Assembly (NCBI GenBank): GCA_947624225.1 | Contig: CANQJF010000006.1 | Coordinates: forward strand, 1 to 61,624 | Reading direction: 5' to 3' | Length of the DNA: 61,624 nucleotides | Source of the DNA: an uncultured Clostridia bacterium | GTDB taxonomy: Bacteria > Bacillota > Clostridia > Christensenellales > Borkfalkiaceae | In this document: positions 32,971 through 40,951 of the stretch, one piece after another | Numbering within the stretch: position 1 is the stretch's first letter | Layout of the letters: each line of letters starts with the position of its first letter | The notes under the pieces: generated by a model | The model's database searches: none | What the model saw: only the letters and a program-made list of their open reading frames with translations | What the model was told of the DNA's origin: nothing | Program-made: the position numbers and the translations under genes

Positions 32971-35277
32971 ATGGACGACGAATTCACCCCCGCCGAGGAC
33001 GACGGGCAGGAAGAGCCGAAAATCGCCGAATCCGAAGAAAAAGACGAGAAGGAAGAAAAGGAAGGGAAAGAGGAAAAAACCATATCCTCCGATCTCATCC
33101 GCGGGCACATCAATACGATCATCCTTCGCGCCCTCTATGACGGTGACAAATACGGTTATGCCATCATTGCGGAAATCGAGCGAAAGAGTCACGGACAATA
33201 CAGCATGAAACAACCCTCTCTGTACAGCGCCTTGAAGCGCCTCGAAAAGGACGGTTATATCACCTCCTATTGGGGCGGTTCGGTCGGGGGAGGCAGAAGA
33301 AAATACTTTTCTCTCACTGAGCTCGGAAAGGAGATCGCCGAGCAAAATCTCACGGAGTGGGAATACTCGCGCACCGTCATCGATTCCCTCATTTCAGACC
33401 GTGTCTTTGATTTCAGCAATCCCGCCCCCACCGCTGTCGATATGCGCGTCTTGCGCAGTTCCACCTCCCGCGTCACGACCCGGGGCGAGGAGGACGACGA
33501 GCTGGATTATGAGCCCAGCTATGACGACAGCGCCGAGCACGAACGGATCGCAGCCGAGTATGAAGGGCAGGCTGCCGAGATCGCCAAAGAGAGGCAGGAA
33601 TTCGAGGAAGAGAAGAAACGCTTCGAGGAAGAGGTGCGTGCAAGGAGCGCGGCCTATCTGACCGAGCGTGCATGGAGAGAGCACGAGTTGGCCGAGCGCG
33701 AACATGCGTTGGAAGAACGCGAGAAACTTCTCGAAACCACCCGCAACGAACACCTCCTCTATCTCCAACAGCAGGAGGCGGAGGATGCGGCTTCGGCCGC
33801 CGAGGAAGCGGAGTTCGATGAACGCGTCCGGCTCTTCGAGGCGGAAGAGGCTTCCCGCAAGGAGGCCATTGAAGCGGAGGAATCGGAGAGACGGCGCCTG
33901 CTCGATGAAGAGGAGAGCCAGCGCAAGGAAGCGCTTGCCGATGAAGAGGCTTCCCGCCGTGAAGCACTCGCCGCGGAGGAGACGGAGCGCCGTCGTTTGC
34001 TCGACGAGGAGCTGGAAGAGCGCAGGAAGATCGCCGAGGACGAGGAAAATGATCGCAAGCGCGCCTATGAGGCAGAGGAATCGGCACGTCGGCGTGCCCT
34101 CGACGATGAGGAAGCCGAACGGCGCCGTTTGCTCGACGAGGAACTCGAAGAGCGCCGCCGCGACTTTGAGGAATCCGTCGAGAACAAGCTCCAAAGCGTT
34201 GCGGCCGAATCGCTCGTGACAGAGCAGCGCGCAAAAGAGTCGGAGGAAGCCCTCCGCGCCCGCGACGCACAGATCCGTGAGATGGAGCAGACGCTTCTCA
34301 ATCGCGAACAGCAGTTGCACGAACAGGAGGAAGGTCTCAAAACGCAGGAACAGCAGCTTCGGCAGACAGAGACGTACTACCGCAATGAAACGGTGCGGCT
34401 CACCGACATCATCCGCCAGAGAGAAGAACAGATCGTCTCCGAGCGTGCCGCACATGCCGCTGAATTGGACACCCAGCGCGAGGCGATCATCAAGGAGCAG
34501 CAGACGCTCTTCAATGAGAGAGAGCAGCAGCTCCTCCACCGGAACTACCTTGATTTGGTCAACGGGCCCGCCACGCCCCAAGCGCAAGAGCCGGATGGAT
34601 TTTCACATTACACGCCCCCCGCTCCCGAGCCCACCGAGTCCGAACCGGCCAATGCGGAGCTTACGGACGGGGATTACCGCAAGGTGATCACCGGCATATA
34701 CAGCGGAACTGTTGCGGAGCCCCAAGAGCAACCGGCCCCTCAGCAGCAAGCGCAGGCGCTCTCCGGCATCTATTACGACGATCTCGAATCGAGAGCCGCT
34801 TACGACGGCATTCGCGTTACGACGGCAGGCGGAAAGACGCAAAAGAAAGCAGCGGAGGAATCTTTTAGCCTCGTACATAAGGGCAAGGCGCTGTTCCTCA
34901 GTGCACTCGTTGTCTTTTGTGTCTGCATTGTCGAGGGAGCGATTGCATTCGGTGTACGGGAAAAATACAGTCTCCCCGTCTTTTACCCCTACTTCATTTG
35001 GTGCGCGGGCGTTGCGCTTCTTCTCGTGACGGGGCTTGCCTATGCCAACCGCTATGGCGAACGTTCCATCCGCAGAAAAGCCCCTATCCTCATCAATGCG
35101 GCTGTGGCCTACACGCTGACCGTCATCGTGACACTCATCGTTGCACTCGGCGTAAACATTGACTTCTCCAATGCAAGCGCTCTCGCCACTTACGTCATTG
35201 TCCCGGTCATCTTCTTCTTCTGCATCGTCATCTTCGGAACGTGCTACTACCTCTTGACCCGTCCCAAGAAAGACTGA
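32971..35277 (+). CDS. Membrane-anchored PadR regulator with giant charged helix
   Basis: 768 residues. An acidic tail (1-36) is followed by a complete PadR winged helix (about 40-125: ILRALYDGDKYGYAIIAEIE, then QPSLYSALKRLEKDGYI and the GGGRRKYFSLTELG wing). A linker leads to an extremely charged helix (about 190-525) with imperfect repeats of EEAERRRLLDEELEERR type, then a Pro/Gln-rich linker (540-620) and four hydrophobic segments (about 640-760). Ordinary PadR proteins are 100-200 residues and soluble. The architecture predicts a transcription factor tethered to the membrane by a long rod. Function is unknown. Two ATGT-N3-ACAT palindromes lie upstream. Confidence 0.9.
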   Translation: MDDEFTPAEDDGQEEPKIAESEEKDEKEEKEGKEEKTISSDLIRGHINTIILRALYDGDKYGYAIIAEIERKSHGQYSMKQPSLYSALKRLEKDGYITSYWGGSVGGGRRKYFSLTELGKEIAEQNLTEWEYSRTVIDSLISDRVFDFSNPAPTAVDMRVLRSSTSRVTTRGEEDDELDYEPSYDDSAEHERIAAEYEGQAAEIAKERQEFEEEKKRFEEEVRARSAAYLTERAWREHELAEREHALEEREKLLETTRNEHLLYLQQQEAEDAASAAEEAEFDERVRLFEAEEASRKEAIEAEESERRRLLDEEESQRKEALADEEASRREALAAEETERRRLLDEELEERRKIAEDEENDRKRAYEAEESARRRALDDEEAERRRLLDEELEERRRDFEESVENKLQSVAAESLVTEQRAKESEEALRARDAQIREMEQTLLNREQQLHEQEEGLKTQEQQLRQTETYYRNETVRLTDIIRQREEQIVSERAAHAAELDTQREAIIKEQQTLFNEREQQLLHRNYLDLVNGPATPQAQEPDGFSHYTPPAPEPTESEPANAELTDGDYRKVITGIYSGTVAEPQEQPAPQQQAQALSGIYYDDLESRAAYDGIRVTTAGGKTQKKAAEESFSLVHKGKALFLSALVVFCVCIVEGAIAFGVREKYSLPVFYPYFIWCAGVALLLVTGLAYANRYGERSIRRKAPILINAAVAYTLTVIVTLIVALGVNIDFSNASALATYVIVPVIFFFCIVIFGTCYYLLTRPKKD

Positions 35278-35293
35278 ACTACAACTTAACACA

Positions 35294-35324
35294 AACGGCT
35301 TGGCAAAAGTGCCAAGCCGTTTTC
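35294..35324. terminator. Bidirectional terminator after the padR-like gene
   Basis: AACGGCTTGGCA and TGCCAAGCCGTT form a 12-bp perfect stem followed by TTTTC. It separates the rightward padR-like gene from the leftward glucokinase gene. Confidence 0.85.
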
Positions 35325-35345
35325 GATTGTAATGAAGTTATTTTT

Positions 35346-36293
35346 TTATAGGCGGGACCTTGCATATTCTGCCGCGCCATACAGACCGGCATCGTTGCCG
35401 AGCGTCGCACAGAGGATGTCCAATGGCGCGTATTCATCCGAAACGTACAAGCGCGGACGGACAAATTCGCGAAGCGGGATCAGAAGATTGTCTCCCTCAT
35501 AGGCCACCCCGCCCCCAAGCAGCACCGCTTGCGGGCGCAACAAGTTTACAAGATTGGCGATCCCCTCGCCGAGTGCCGCGACATACTCCGCGACCACCTC
35601 TTTTGCCGTCGAATCCCCCTCTCTTGCCGCGAGAAAGGCCGTCTTTCCGCCCGCATGGCCGTCTTGCTTTTTGTATTTGTGAAGCAGACTTTCCGGATGC
35701 GCCCGCATGTGCTCCTCCGTCATTCGGATGAGCCCGCTTGCAGAGGCATAGCGCTCCAAACAGCCCCTCCTCCCACAAGTGCACAGCTCTCCGTTTTGAC
35801 GGATGACCATGTGGCCGATTTCCGTTCCCGCGCTTTTGAACCCCTCGAAAAGTTTCCCGCCGAGAATGATACCGCCTCCGACGCCCGTCCCGAGCGTCAG
35901 GAGGATGCTGTCCTCATATTTGGCGCCCGCACCGTACTTTGCCTCGCCGAGCGCCGCAGCGTTCGCGTCGTTTGTTACAAACACGCGCTTCCCCGTCTTG
36001 GCGGCCACAAGACTTGCGAGCGGGATATTTCTCCAATTGAAATTAGACCAGAGCACAACATTGCCGCACGCACTGTCGATGACGCCGGGCGAACCGATGC
36101 CGATGGCTTCGATCTCATCATAGGAGATCCCAGCCGCACTTGCAGCGCTTTTGGAAAGTTCGGCAAGCGCCTCTGCCGTCTCCTCGGCAGAGCTGTTTGC
36201 GGAGGTCTCCACGCGCACCCGCTCTGTAAGAGCATTGTTTTGAAGGCAAGCCGCCTTTGCCGACATTCCGCCGAGATCGATCCCTACAATCAT
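35346..36293 (-). CDS. ROK-family glucokinase
   Basis: 315 residues. ATP-binding GIDLGGMSAKAA at 4-15, catalytic Asp in TNDANAAALGEA, LGTGVGGG, EIGHM, and the ROK zinc-binding motif CTCGRRGCLE. It is probably a glucokinase feeding glycolysis; a kinase for another hexose or a derepressed ROK regulator is less likely as there is no HTH. AGAGGAG precedes the ATG. It lies 18 bp downstream of rho. Confidence 0.9.
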   Translation of the reverse strand: MIVGIDLGGMSAKAACLQNNALTERVRVETSANSSAEETAEALAELSKSAASAAGISYDEIEAIGIGSPGVIDSACGNVVLWSNFNWRNIPLASLVAAKTGKRVFVTNDANAAALGEAKYGAGAKYEDSILLTLGTGVGGGIILGGKLFEGFKSAGTEIGHMVIRQNGELCTCGRRGCLERYASASGLIRMTEEHMRAHPESLLHKYKKQDGHAGGKTAFLAAREGDSTAKEVVAEYVAALGEGIANLVNLLRPQAVLLGGGVAYEGDNLLIPLREFVRPRLYVSDEYAPLDILCATLGNDAGLYGAAEYARSRL

Positions 36294-36311
36294 GTTTGTC
36301 TCCTCTCTTGT

Positions 36312-37748
36312 TTAAGGTTTGTAGACACGCAGCCACTCCGGGAGCCGTGCCACGAATTCATCGTTGTTCTTTGTGCGCTTCATCATTTCAAGGAGGCCGG
36401 CGGAATTTTCCACGATCCCGCGCTCACGCAATTTATACACCGCGTCAAGCTCCTCTTTTTTGAGAAGAAGCTCCTCCTTGCGAGTTCCGGAACGGCGGAT
36501 ATCGATGGCGGGGAAGACCCTCTTTTCCGCAAGATCGCGCGAGAGGAAGATATCCGAGTTGCCCGTTCCCTTGAACTCTTCATAGATGATATCATCCATA
36601 CGGCTCCCCGTCTCCACGAGGGCAGTTGCCAAAATGGTGAGGCTACCCGCCTCCACGGTATTTCTCGCCGCGCCGAAGAACCGCTTGGGCTCGGCAAATG
36701 CAGCGATATCGAGGCCGCCCGTGAGCGTCTTGCCCGTGCTCTCCACAGAATAATTGTAGGCGCGCGTGAGCTTGGTGAGCGAATCGAGCAAGATCACAAC
36801 ATCCCTCCCGAGCTCCACCAACCGCTTTGCGCGTGCAAGCGTGAGCTGTGCCGCGCGAATGTGATGCTCGGCCAATTCGTCGAAAGTGCTGTAAATCACC
36901 TCTGCACGCGGGACGCTTTCGCGGAAATCCGTAACTTCCTCCGGCCGCTCGTCGATGAGAAGAACGATGATCTCCAAACCGCCGTACTCCGAAAGAGAAC
37001 GGGCAATCGTCTTTAAAAGCGTCGTCTTTCCGGCCTTGGGGGGCGCGATGATCAGCCCGCGCTGGCCCTTTCCGATTGGAGTAAACAGATCGATGACGCG
37101 AAGCGCCAAGTCGTTGTTGACCTTGGAGAGATCGAGACGCTCCATTGCATACTTTGCCGTAAACGACTCGAACTGCGGGCGCTTTTCATAGCTTCCCACA
37201 GCCATGCCGTTGACACCGAGCAGGGTGTCGATTGCGGGGGATTCGTTTTTGACGCGCGGCTTGGTGGTGCAACAGATATAGTCGCCCTCGCGAAGTTTGA
37301 GCGAATGGATCAGCGGTGCGGCGATGAATACATCGCCATCCGCGGTGGGTTGACAATTTTTTGCGCGCAAGAACCCATACCCTCCCTGCATGAGTTCGAG
37401 CACCCCTCTGCTCGTCACGCCACCATAGAATGGCACAACCACATCCGGCTCGGGCGAGGATACGCGATATTCCACCGTCGGCCTTTCGGCGCGCTTCATG
37501 GCGCGCTCGATTTCCGCTTCCACGGCGGGGTCGATATAGCTCGTCTTTGCGGGAGCGCCGCGGTTTGAGCGCGCGGGGGGGACCGTTCTCCCGACAAGGA
37601 TGTCAATTGTCCCGTCGATCAGTTCTTGCTTGTGACATGCCGAAGCGTGAGGCACGCCATAGCGCCTCGCGAGGATGCGCAACGTTGCAATGGGTAGAGT
37701 TTCAAAGTATTGTCTGAGAGCGCTGTCTGCCAACATCGAATCGATCAT
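36312..37748 (-). CDS. rho: Transcription termination factor Rho
   Basis: 478 residues. N-terminal Rho_N domain ([14 protein letters not shown]), a basic linker, the CSD-type RNA-binding domain ([14 protein letters not shown]), and the hexameric ATPase with Walker [10 protein letters not shown] near 239, [13 protein letters not shown] and [13 protein letters not shown]. It terminates transcripts with its RNA-dependent ATPase. The ATG at 37748 overlaps the upstream gene's stop (ATGA), so it is translationally coupled in the DUF1934-MBL-rho operon. Confidence 0.97.
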   Translation of the reverse strand: MIDSMLADSALRQYFETLPIATLRILARRYGVPHASACHKQELIDGTIDILVGRTVPPARSNRGAPAKTSYIDPAVEAEIERAMKRAERPTVEYRVSSPEPDVVVPFYGGVTSRGVLELMQGGYGFLRAKNCQPTADGDVFIAAPLIHSLKLREGDYICCTTKPRVKNESPAIDTLLGVNGMAVGSYEKRPQFESFTAKYAMERLDLSKVNNDLALRVIDLFTPIGKGQRGLIIAPPKAGKTTLLKTIARSLSEYGGLEIIVLLIDERPEEVTDFRESVPRAEVIYSTFDELAEHHIRAAQLTLARAKRLVELGRDVVILLDSLTKLTRAYNYSVESTGKTLTGGLDIAAFAEPKRFFGAARNTVEAGSLTILATALVETGSRMDDIIYEEFKGTGNSDIFLSRDLAEKRVFPAIDIRRSGTRKEELLLKKEELDAVYKLRERGIVENSAGLLEMMKRTKNNDEFVARLPEWLRVYKP

Positions 37749-38377
37749 TTCACACGCTCCATCACAACGATTTTTTTGCCATCCGAGGGGCCGTTTACCG
37801 AGAGCGCGCCCTCACGCGAGATCGGCGCATCGGGAAACAGCTTCAAAAAGTGCTCGATCCCGGCAATGGGGATATTCAGATCTGTCGTCTTATAGTGCAT
37901 GGGAATGACGATGCCGGGCTCAATGGCGTCCACATATGCCTTTGCGCCGACAGCATCCACCGTGTACACGCCGCCCACGGGCAACATGAGCACGTCGATC
38001 TTCCCCAATTTTTTTACGAATGCGGCTTCGCATGCCTGACCGATGTCGCCGAGATGGCAGACGGTGATCCCATCCGCGGTGAAGCAAAACGCAAGATTGC
38101 TCCCCCGTTTTCTCCCGCCTGCATCGTCATGCCAACAGGCAATCGCTTGGGCTTTGACATCCCCAAAATTGTAGCTGCCCGCCTTGTCCGCCACCGCAGG
38201 CCTGCCCTCCACGGCGGCGACTTCCGCATGGTCGTAATGGCCGTGGCTGACAGTCACAAAGTCGGCCGAGACATGCGGAAAGGCGTAACCGATATCACCG
38301 AACGGATCGGTCACGATGCGCGTTCCGCCATTCGAGACGAGAAGAAAGCTCGAATGACCGAGATAAGAAATCTTCAT
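37745..38377 (-). CDS. UlaG-like metallo-beta-lactamase-fold hydrolase
   Basis: 210 residues. The metal-binding motif is TVSHGHYDHAE near 42-52 and IPMHYKTT near 173-180 supplies a later histidine. It belongs to the UlaG/RNase Z-like branch (COG2220) with YLGHSSFLL at the start. The substrate is unknown. GGAGG precedes the ATG, and both ends overlap neighbours by 4 bp (ATGA), so three genes are tightly coupled. Confidence 0.88.
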   Translation of the reverse strand: MKISYLGHSSFLLVSNGGTRIVTDPFGDIGYAFPHVSADFVTVSHGHYDHAEVAAVEGRPAVADKAGSYNFGDVKAQAIACWHDDAGGRKRGSNLAFCFTADGITVCHLGDIGQACEAAFVKKLGKIDVLMLPVGGVYTVDAVGAKAYVDAIEPGIVIPMHYKTTDLNIPIAGIEHFLKLFPDAPISREGALSVNGPSDGKKIVVMERVK

Positions 38378-38763
38378 AAAACCTCCAAAAAATCAACAAA
38401 AATTTTTAAACGGATAAAATCCCGATAAGTATTCGAAGTCCTGTATTTCAAAAAAATTCTGAGACGGCCGGGCCGCTCCATCATATACAGGCTGTCTGTA
38501 TGGATCAAAATCTCCCCTTTCATTCCTCCTTGTTCCACCGTGATGGCCGAATCCTGCCCCGAGAGAAATCGGGCATCGATGGGAAACTCTCCTCTTCGTT
38601 CCATGGAGAGCTCTCCCTGCCGAACATGAAAACGCGCCTCGTCCCGTGAAATGCGATAAAAGACCTCTATGCCCGTTTCCTTTCGCTCCAACATACCGTT
38701 CACGGTTTCGGTGTGCACCGACCCCGATGACTGCGTCTCAAACCGAACCGTACACGCTATCAT
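38374..38763 (-). CDS. DUF1934 (YwiB-like) protein
   Basis: 129 residues forming a predicted calycin-like beta barrel, with the family pattern VNGMLERKETGIEVFYR and ITVEQGGMKG. It is found in Bacillota; function unknown. No Shine-Dalgarno precedes the ATG at 38763; instead a consensus -10 ends 7 nt before it, so the operon mRNA (DUF1934-MBL-rho) is probably leaderless. An ATGA overlap couples it to the next gene. Confidence 0.85.
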   Translation of the reverse strand: MIACTVRFETQSSGSVHTETVNGMLERKETGIEVFYRISRDEARFHVRQGELSMERRGEFPIDARFLSGQDSAITVEQGGMKGEILIHTDSLYMMERPGRLRIFLKYRTSNTYRDFIRLKIFVDFLEVL

Positions 38764-38769
38764 ATGTGT

Positions 38770-38798
38770 ATTATACTATATTTTCCTCACAAAGTAAA
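38770..38798 (-). promoter_or_regulatory. Leaderless-type promoter of the DUF1934-MBL-rho operon
   Basis: On the minus strand TTTACT (38798-38793), 17 nt, TATAAT (38775-38770), then 6 nt (ACACAT) and the ATG at 38763. The geometry is identical to the promoter at 2699. Confidence 0.78.
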
Positions 38799-38919
38799 TG
38801 ATTCCAAAGAAAATTTTCCATCGAAAAATGGCGCATTTGCCTTGCCTGCAAAGCGGGGTATTCCCCTTTTTCGGATGTACTATTCCACGCATACTACTTC
38901 GCAAACGGGGATTTTTCCC

Positions 38920-39552
38920 TCATGAAAGGCAGTTCATCGCCCATAAATATTTTTTCAGTTCCATGCGGCGGGCGTGATAATCGGGCAAGATCTTTTTTAC
39001 CTCCGCCCAAAAGCGCGGGCTGTGATCCATGCTCCTCGTGTGGCAAAGTTCGTGAACGGCAAGATAGTATGCAAGCCTGTCCGGGAGGAATGCCCCTCGG
39101 AACGAGAAAGAGATGTGCCCTCTCGCACTACAAGATCCCCACCTGCCGCGCGCCGATGTCACCGAGAGTTTGGTATAAGAAAAACCGTATGTCTTGCAGA
39201 TCTCATCCAAATAGACTTTCATTCTTTGGCGCGTCAGCTTGCGCAAAAGAGCTATGAGCGCCTGCTCTCTCCCGTCGGTGGGAAGATATAAGACGCCCCC
39301 TTGCAGCATCGCTTTCGGTCCGGGCGAGATCGTGTATTGCTCCCCCATGAGCTCCACGCGGTCGCCATCGGCAAACCGCGGACGGGCGGCATACTCTCTG
39401 AGCTTTCCCTCGATCCAATCCAGATGAGAATTGACGAATGTGTCGATCTCCCTCTGGGATACCCGCATGGGAGCGTTTACGATCAGCTCTCCATCGTGTG
39501 AAAAGTGCATGCTCAACGTTTTTCTCTTGCTTCGTTTGAGGAAATATTTCAT
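38920..39552 (-). CDS. YgjP-type (DUF45) metallopeptidase
   Basis: 210 residues. Zinc motif HELCH near 168 with a third His seven residues later (RSMDHSPRFW), and the preceding RGRWGSCSARGHISFSF, both hallmarks of the YgjP/WLM family. The substrate is unknown. The start at 39552 has only a weak GTGAGA upstream. The promoter is TTGAAT/TATAAT at 39616-39588, divergent from aroA. The 156 bp downstream, before DUF1934, hold no gene. Confidence 0.85.
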   Translation of the reverse strand: MKYFLKRSKRKTLSMHFSHDGELIVNAPMRVSQREIDTFVNSHLDWIEGKLREYAARPRFADGDRVELMGEQYTISPGPKAMLQGGVLYLPTDGREQALIALLRKLTRQRMKVYLDEICKTYGFSYTKLSVTSARGRWGSCSARGHISFSFRGAFLPDRLAYYLAVHELCHTRSMDHSPRFWAEVKKILPDYHARRMELKKYLWAMNCLS

Positions 39553-39587
39553 ATCGATCTCACGTAATCAAGCGGTAGCTTGGCTAT

Positions 39588-39616
39588 ATTATAGCAAACC
39601 GTTTCTTGAAATTCAA
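39588..39616 (-). promoter_or_regulatory. Promoter of the YgjP-type gene
   Basis: On the minus strand TTGAAT (39616-39611), 17 nt, TATAAT (39593-39588), giving a leader of about 30 nt with a small hairpin (AAGCTACCGCTT). It is back to back with the aroA promoter. Confidence 0.7.
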
Positions 39617-39625
39617 GCCGTAGTC

Positions 39626-39654
39626 TTGACTTTCGCCCAATTTCCCTCTATAAT
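39626..39654 (+). promoter_or_regulatory. Leaderless-type promoter of aroA
   Basis: TTGACT (39626-39631), 17 nt, TATAAT (39649-39654), then 6 nt (AAACGC) and the ATG at 39661. No Shine-Dalgarno is possible in the transcript. Confidence 0.82.
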
Positions 39655-39660
39655 AAACGC

Positions 39661-40917
39661 ATGAACCCCTATTTGGTCAAAAAGCTCGAAAGGCATGAAA
39701 TTGCGGTGAACGTTCCCGCTTCCAAAAGTATTTTAAACCGTGCGCTCATGCTATCGGCGTTTTCCGGGAGGGAAATACAACTTGCCGCCGGTCCATATGC
39801 GCAAGACACGCGCGCACTCATCGATTGTCTTTTGCGCCTCGGCGTTCAAGTCCGCCCCACGGAGGCGGGGCTCTCCGTTTGCGGCAAAGAGATCGCGCGG
39901 GAGGCAACTCTCGACGTGGGAAGCGCGGGGACCGTTGCGCGCTTTTTGACGACGATGCTCGCATTCCGCGGCGGGAATTACCGCTTTACGGCTTCGCCGC
40001 AGATGACGGCACGCCCCATGGATATCCTTGCCGCACTCGAAAAGGCCGGCGTCTGCTTTGAATACTCGGGAGCCGAGGGACATTTCCCTTTCCGTATGCG
40101 CTCGGCCGGGATCTCGGATTCTCAAATGCAGCTCGACACGGATACGAGCACCCAATATGCAAGCGGCGTGCTCCTTGCGGCGGCCGTGGGAACGGCCCCT
40201 CTCACGCTTACACTCACGGGCAAGCGCACTTTCGGCAGCTATATCCGGATGACCGTCCGCATGCTCCAAGACTTTGGGGCAAGGTGCGAACGTTGCGAAG
40301 ATGCGCTCACGGTGTTTCCCGCCACGAACTTCCCCACGCAATATTGCGTGGAATCCGACGTCTCCGCCGCATGCTATTTCTATGCGCTTTCCCTGCTTTG
40401 CGGCTGCCGCGTGACGGTTTACGGCGTACACCGCGACAGCATGCAGGGAGACATCCGTTTTCTGCAACTGCTCGAAGAAAGGGGCGTCGTCCTCTCGGAC
40501 GGGCAGGACGGGCTCACTGCCGATGGGAGCAAGGTTACATCCTATCCCGGATTTGAGATCGATATGCGGGATTTCTCCGACCAATCGCTCACGCTTGCCG
40601 CACTCGCGCCATTTGCCGCAACGCCCACCGTCATTCGGGGAATCGGCCACAGCCGCATGCAGGAATGTGATCGGGTTGAAGCCATTCGAACAAACTTGAC
40701 GGCGCTCGGTGTTCCGTGCGAGACGGAGAAAGACGGCGTCAGAATCTTCCCCGCGCCTATCCGCCCCGGGTGCATCAAGACATTCGGGGACCATCGCGTT
40801 GCAATGGCCTTTTCGCTCATCGGTTTGAGAACGGGCGGCATCACCATCGACGATCCAGACTGTTGCAAAAAAACATTCGAGAACTTTTTTACCGTTCTCG
40901 ATGGGCTCAATGCCTGA
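39661..40917 (+). CDS. aroA: 3-phosphoshikimate 1-carboxyvinyltransferase (EPSP synthase)
   Basis: 418 residues, normal length. PASKSILNRALMLSA at 19-33 binds phosphate, VGSAGTVARFL corresponds to the glycine-rich PEP site, and FGDHRVAMAFSL near 377-388 is the second signature. It transfers enolpyruvyl from PEP to shikimate-3-phosphate. It stands alone, apart from aroK at 53699, but both have leaderless-type promoters. A strong terminator follows. Confidence 0.96.
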   Translation: MNPYLVKKLERHEIAVNVPASKSILNRALMLSAFSGREIQLAAGPYAQDTRALIDCLLRLGVQVRPTEAGLSVCGKEIAREATLDVGSAGTVARFLTTMLAFRGGNYRFTASPQMTARPMDILAALEKAGVCFEYSGAEGHFPFRMRSAGISDSQMQLDTDTSTQYASGVLLAAAVGTAPLTLTLTGKRTFGSYIRMTVRMLQDFGARCERCEDALTVFPATNFPTQYCVESDVSAACYFYALSLLCGCRVTVYGVHRDSMQGDIRFLQLLEERGVVLSDGQDGLTADGSKVTSYPGFEIDMRDFSDQSLTLAALAPFAATPTVIRGIGHSRMQECDRVEAIRTNLTALGVPCETEKDGVRIFPAPIRPGCIKTFGDHRVAMAFSLIGLRTGGITIDDPDCCKKTFENFFTVLDGLNA

Positions 40918-40921
40918 GATC

Positions 40922-40951
40922 TTGCGCCGACCCGGTCGGCGCAATTTTTTT
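40922..40951. terminator. Terminator of aroA
   Basis: TTGCGCCGACC and GGTCGGCGCAA form an 11-bp GC-rich stem with a 1-nt centre (effective loop 3-5 nt), followed by seven T. It reaches the last codon of the convergent GH127 gene. Confidence 0.85.

Noticed and set aside
33394-34587. A 397-codon open frame opposite the charged-helix region
   Set aside because: The repetitive Glu/Arg codons on the plus strand leave Leu/Phe/Ala frames open on the other; low-complexity composition and no start signals.
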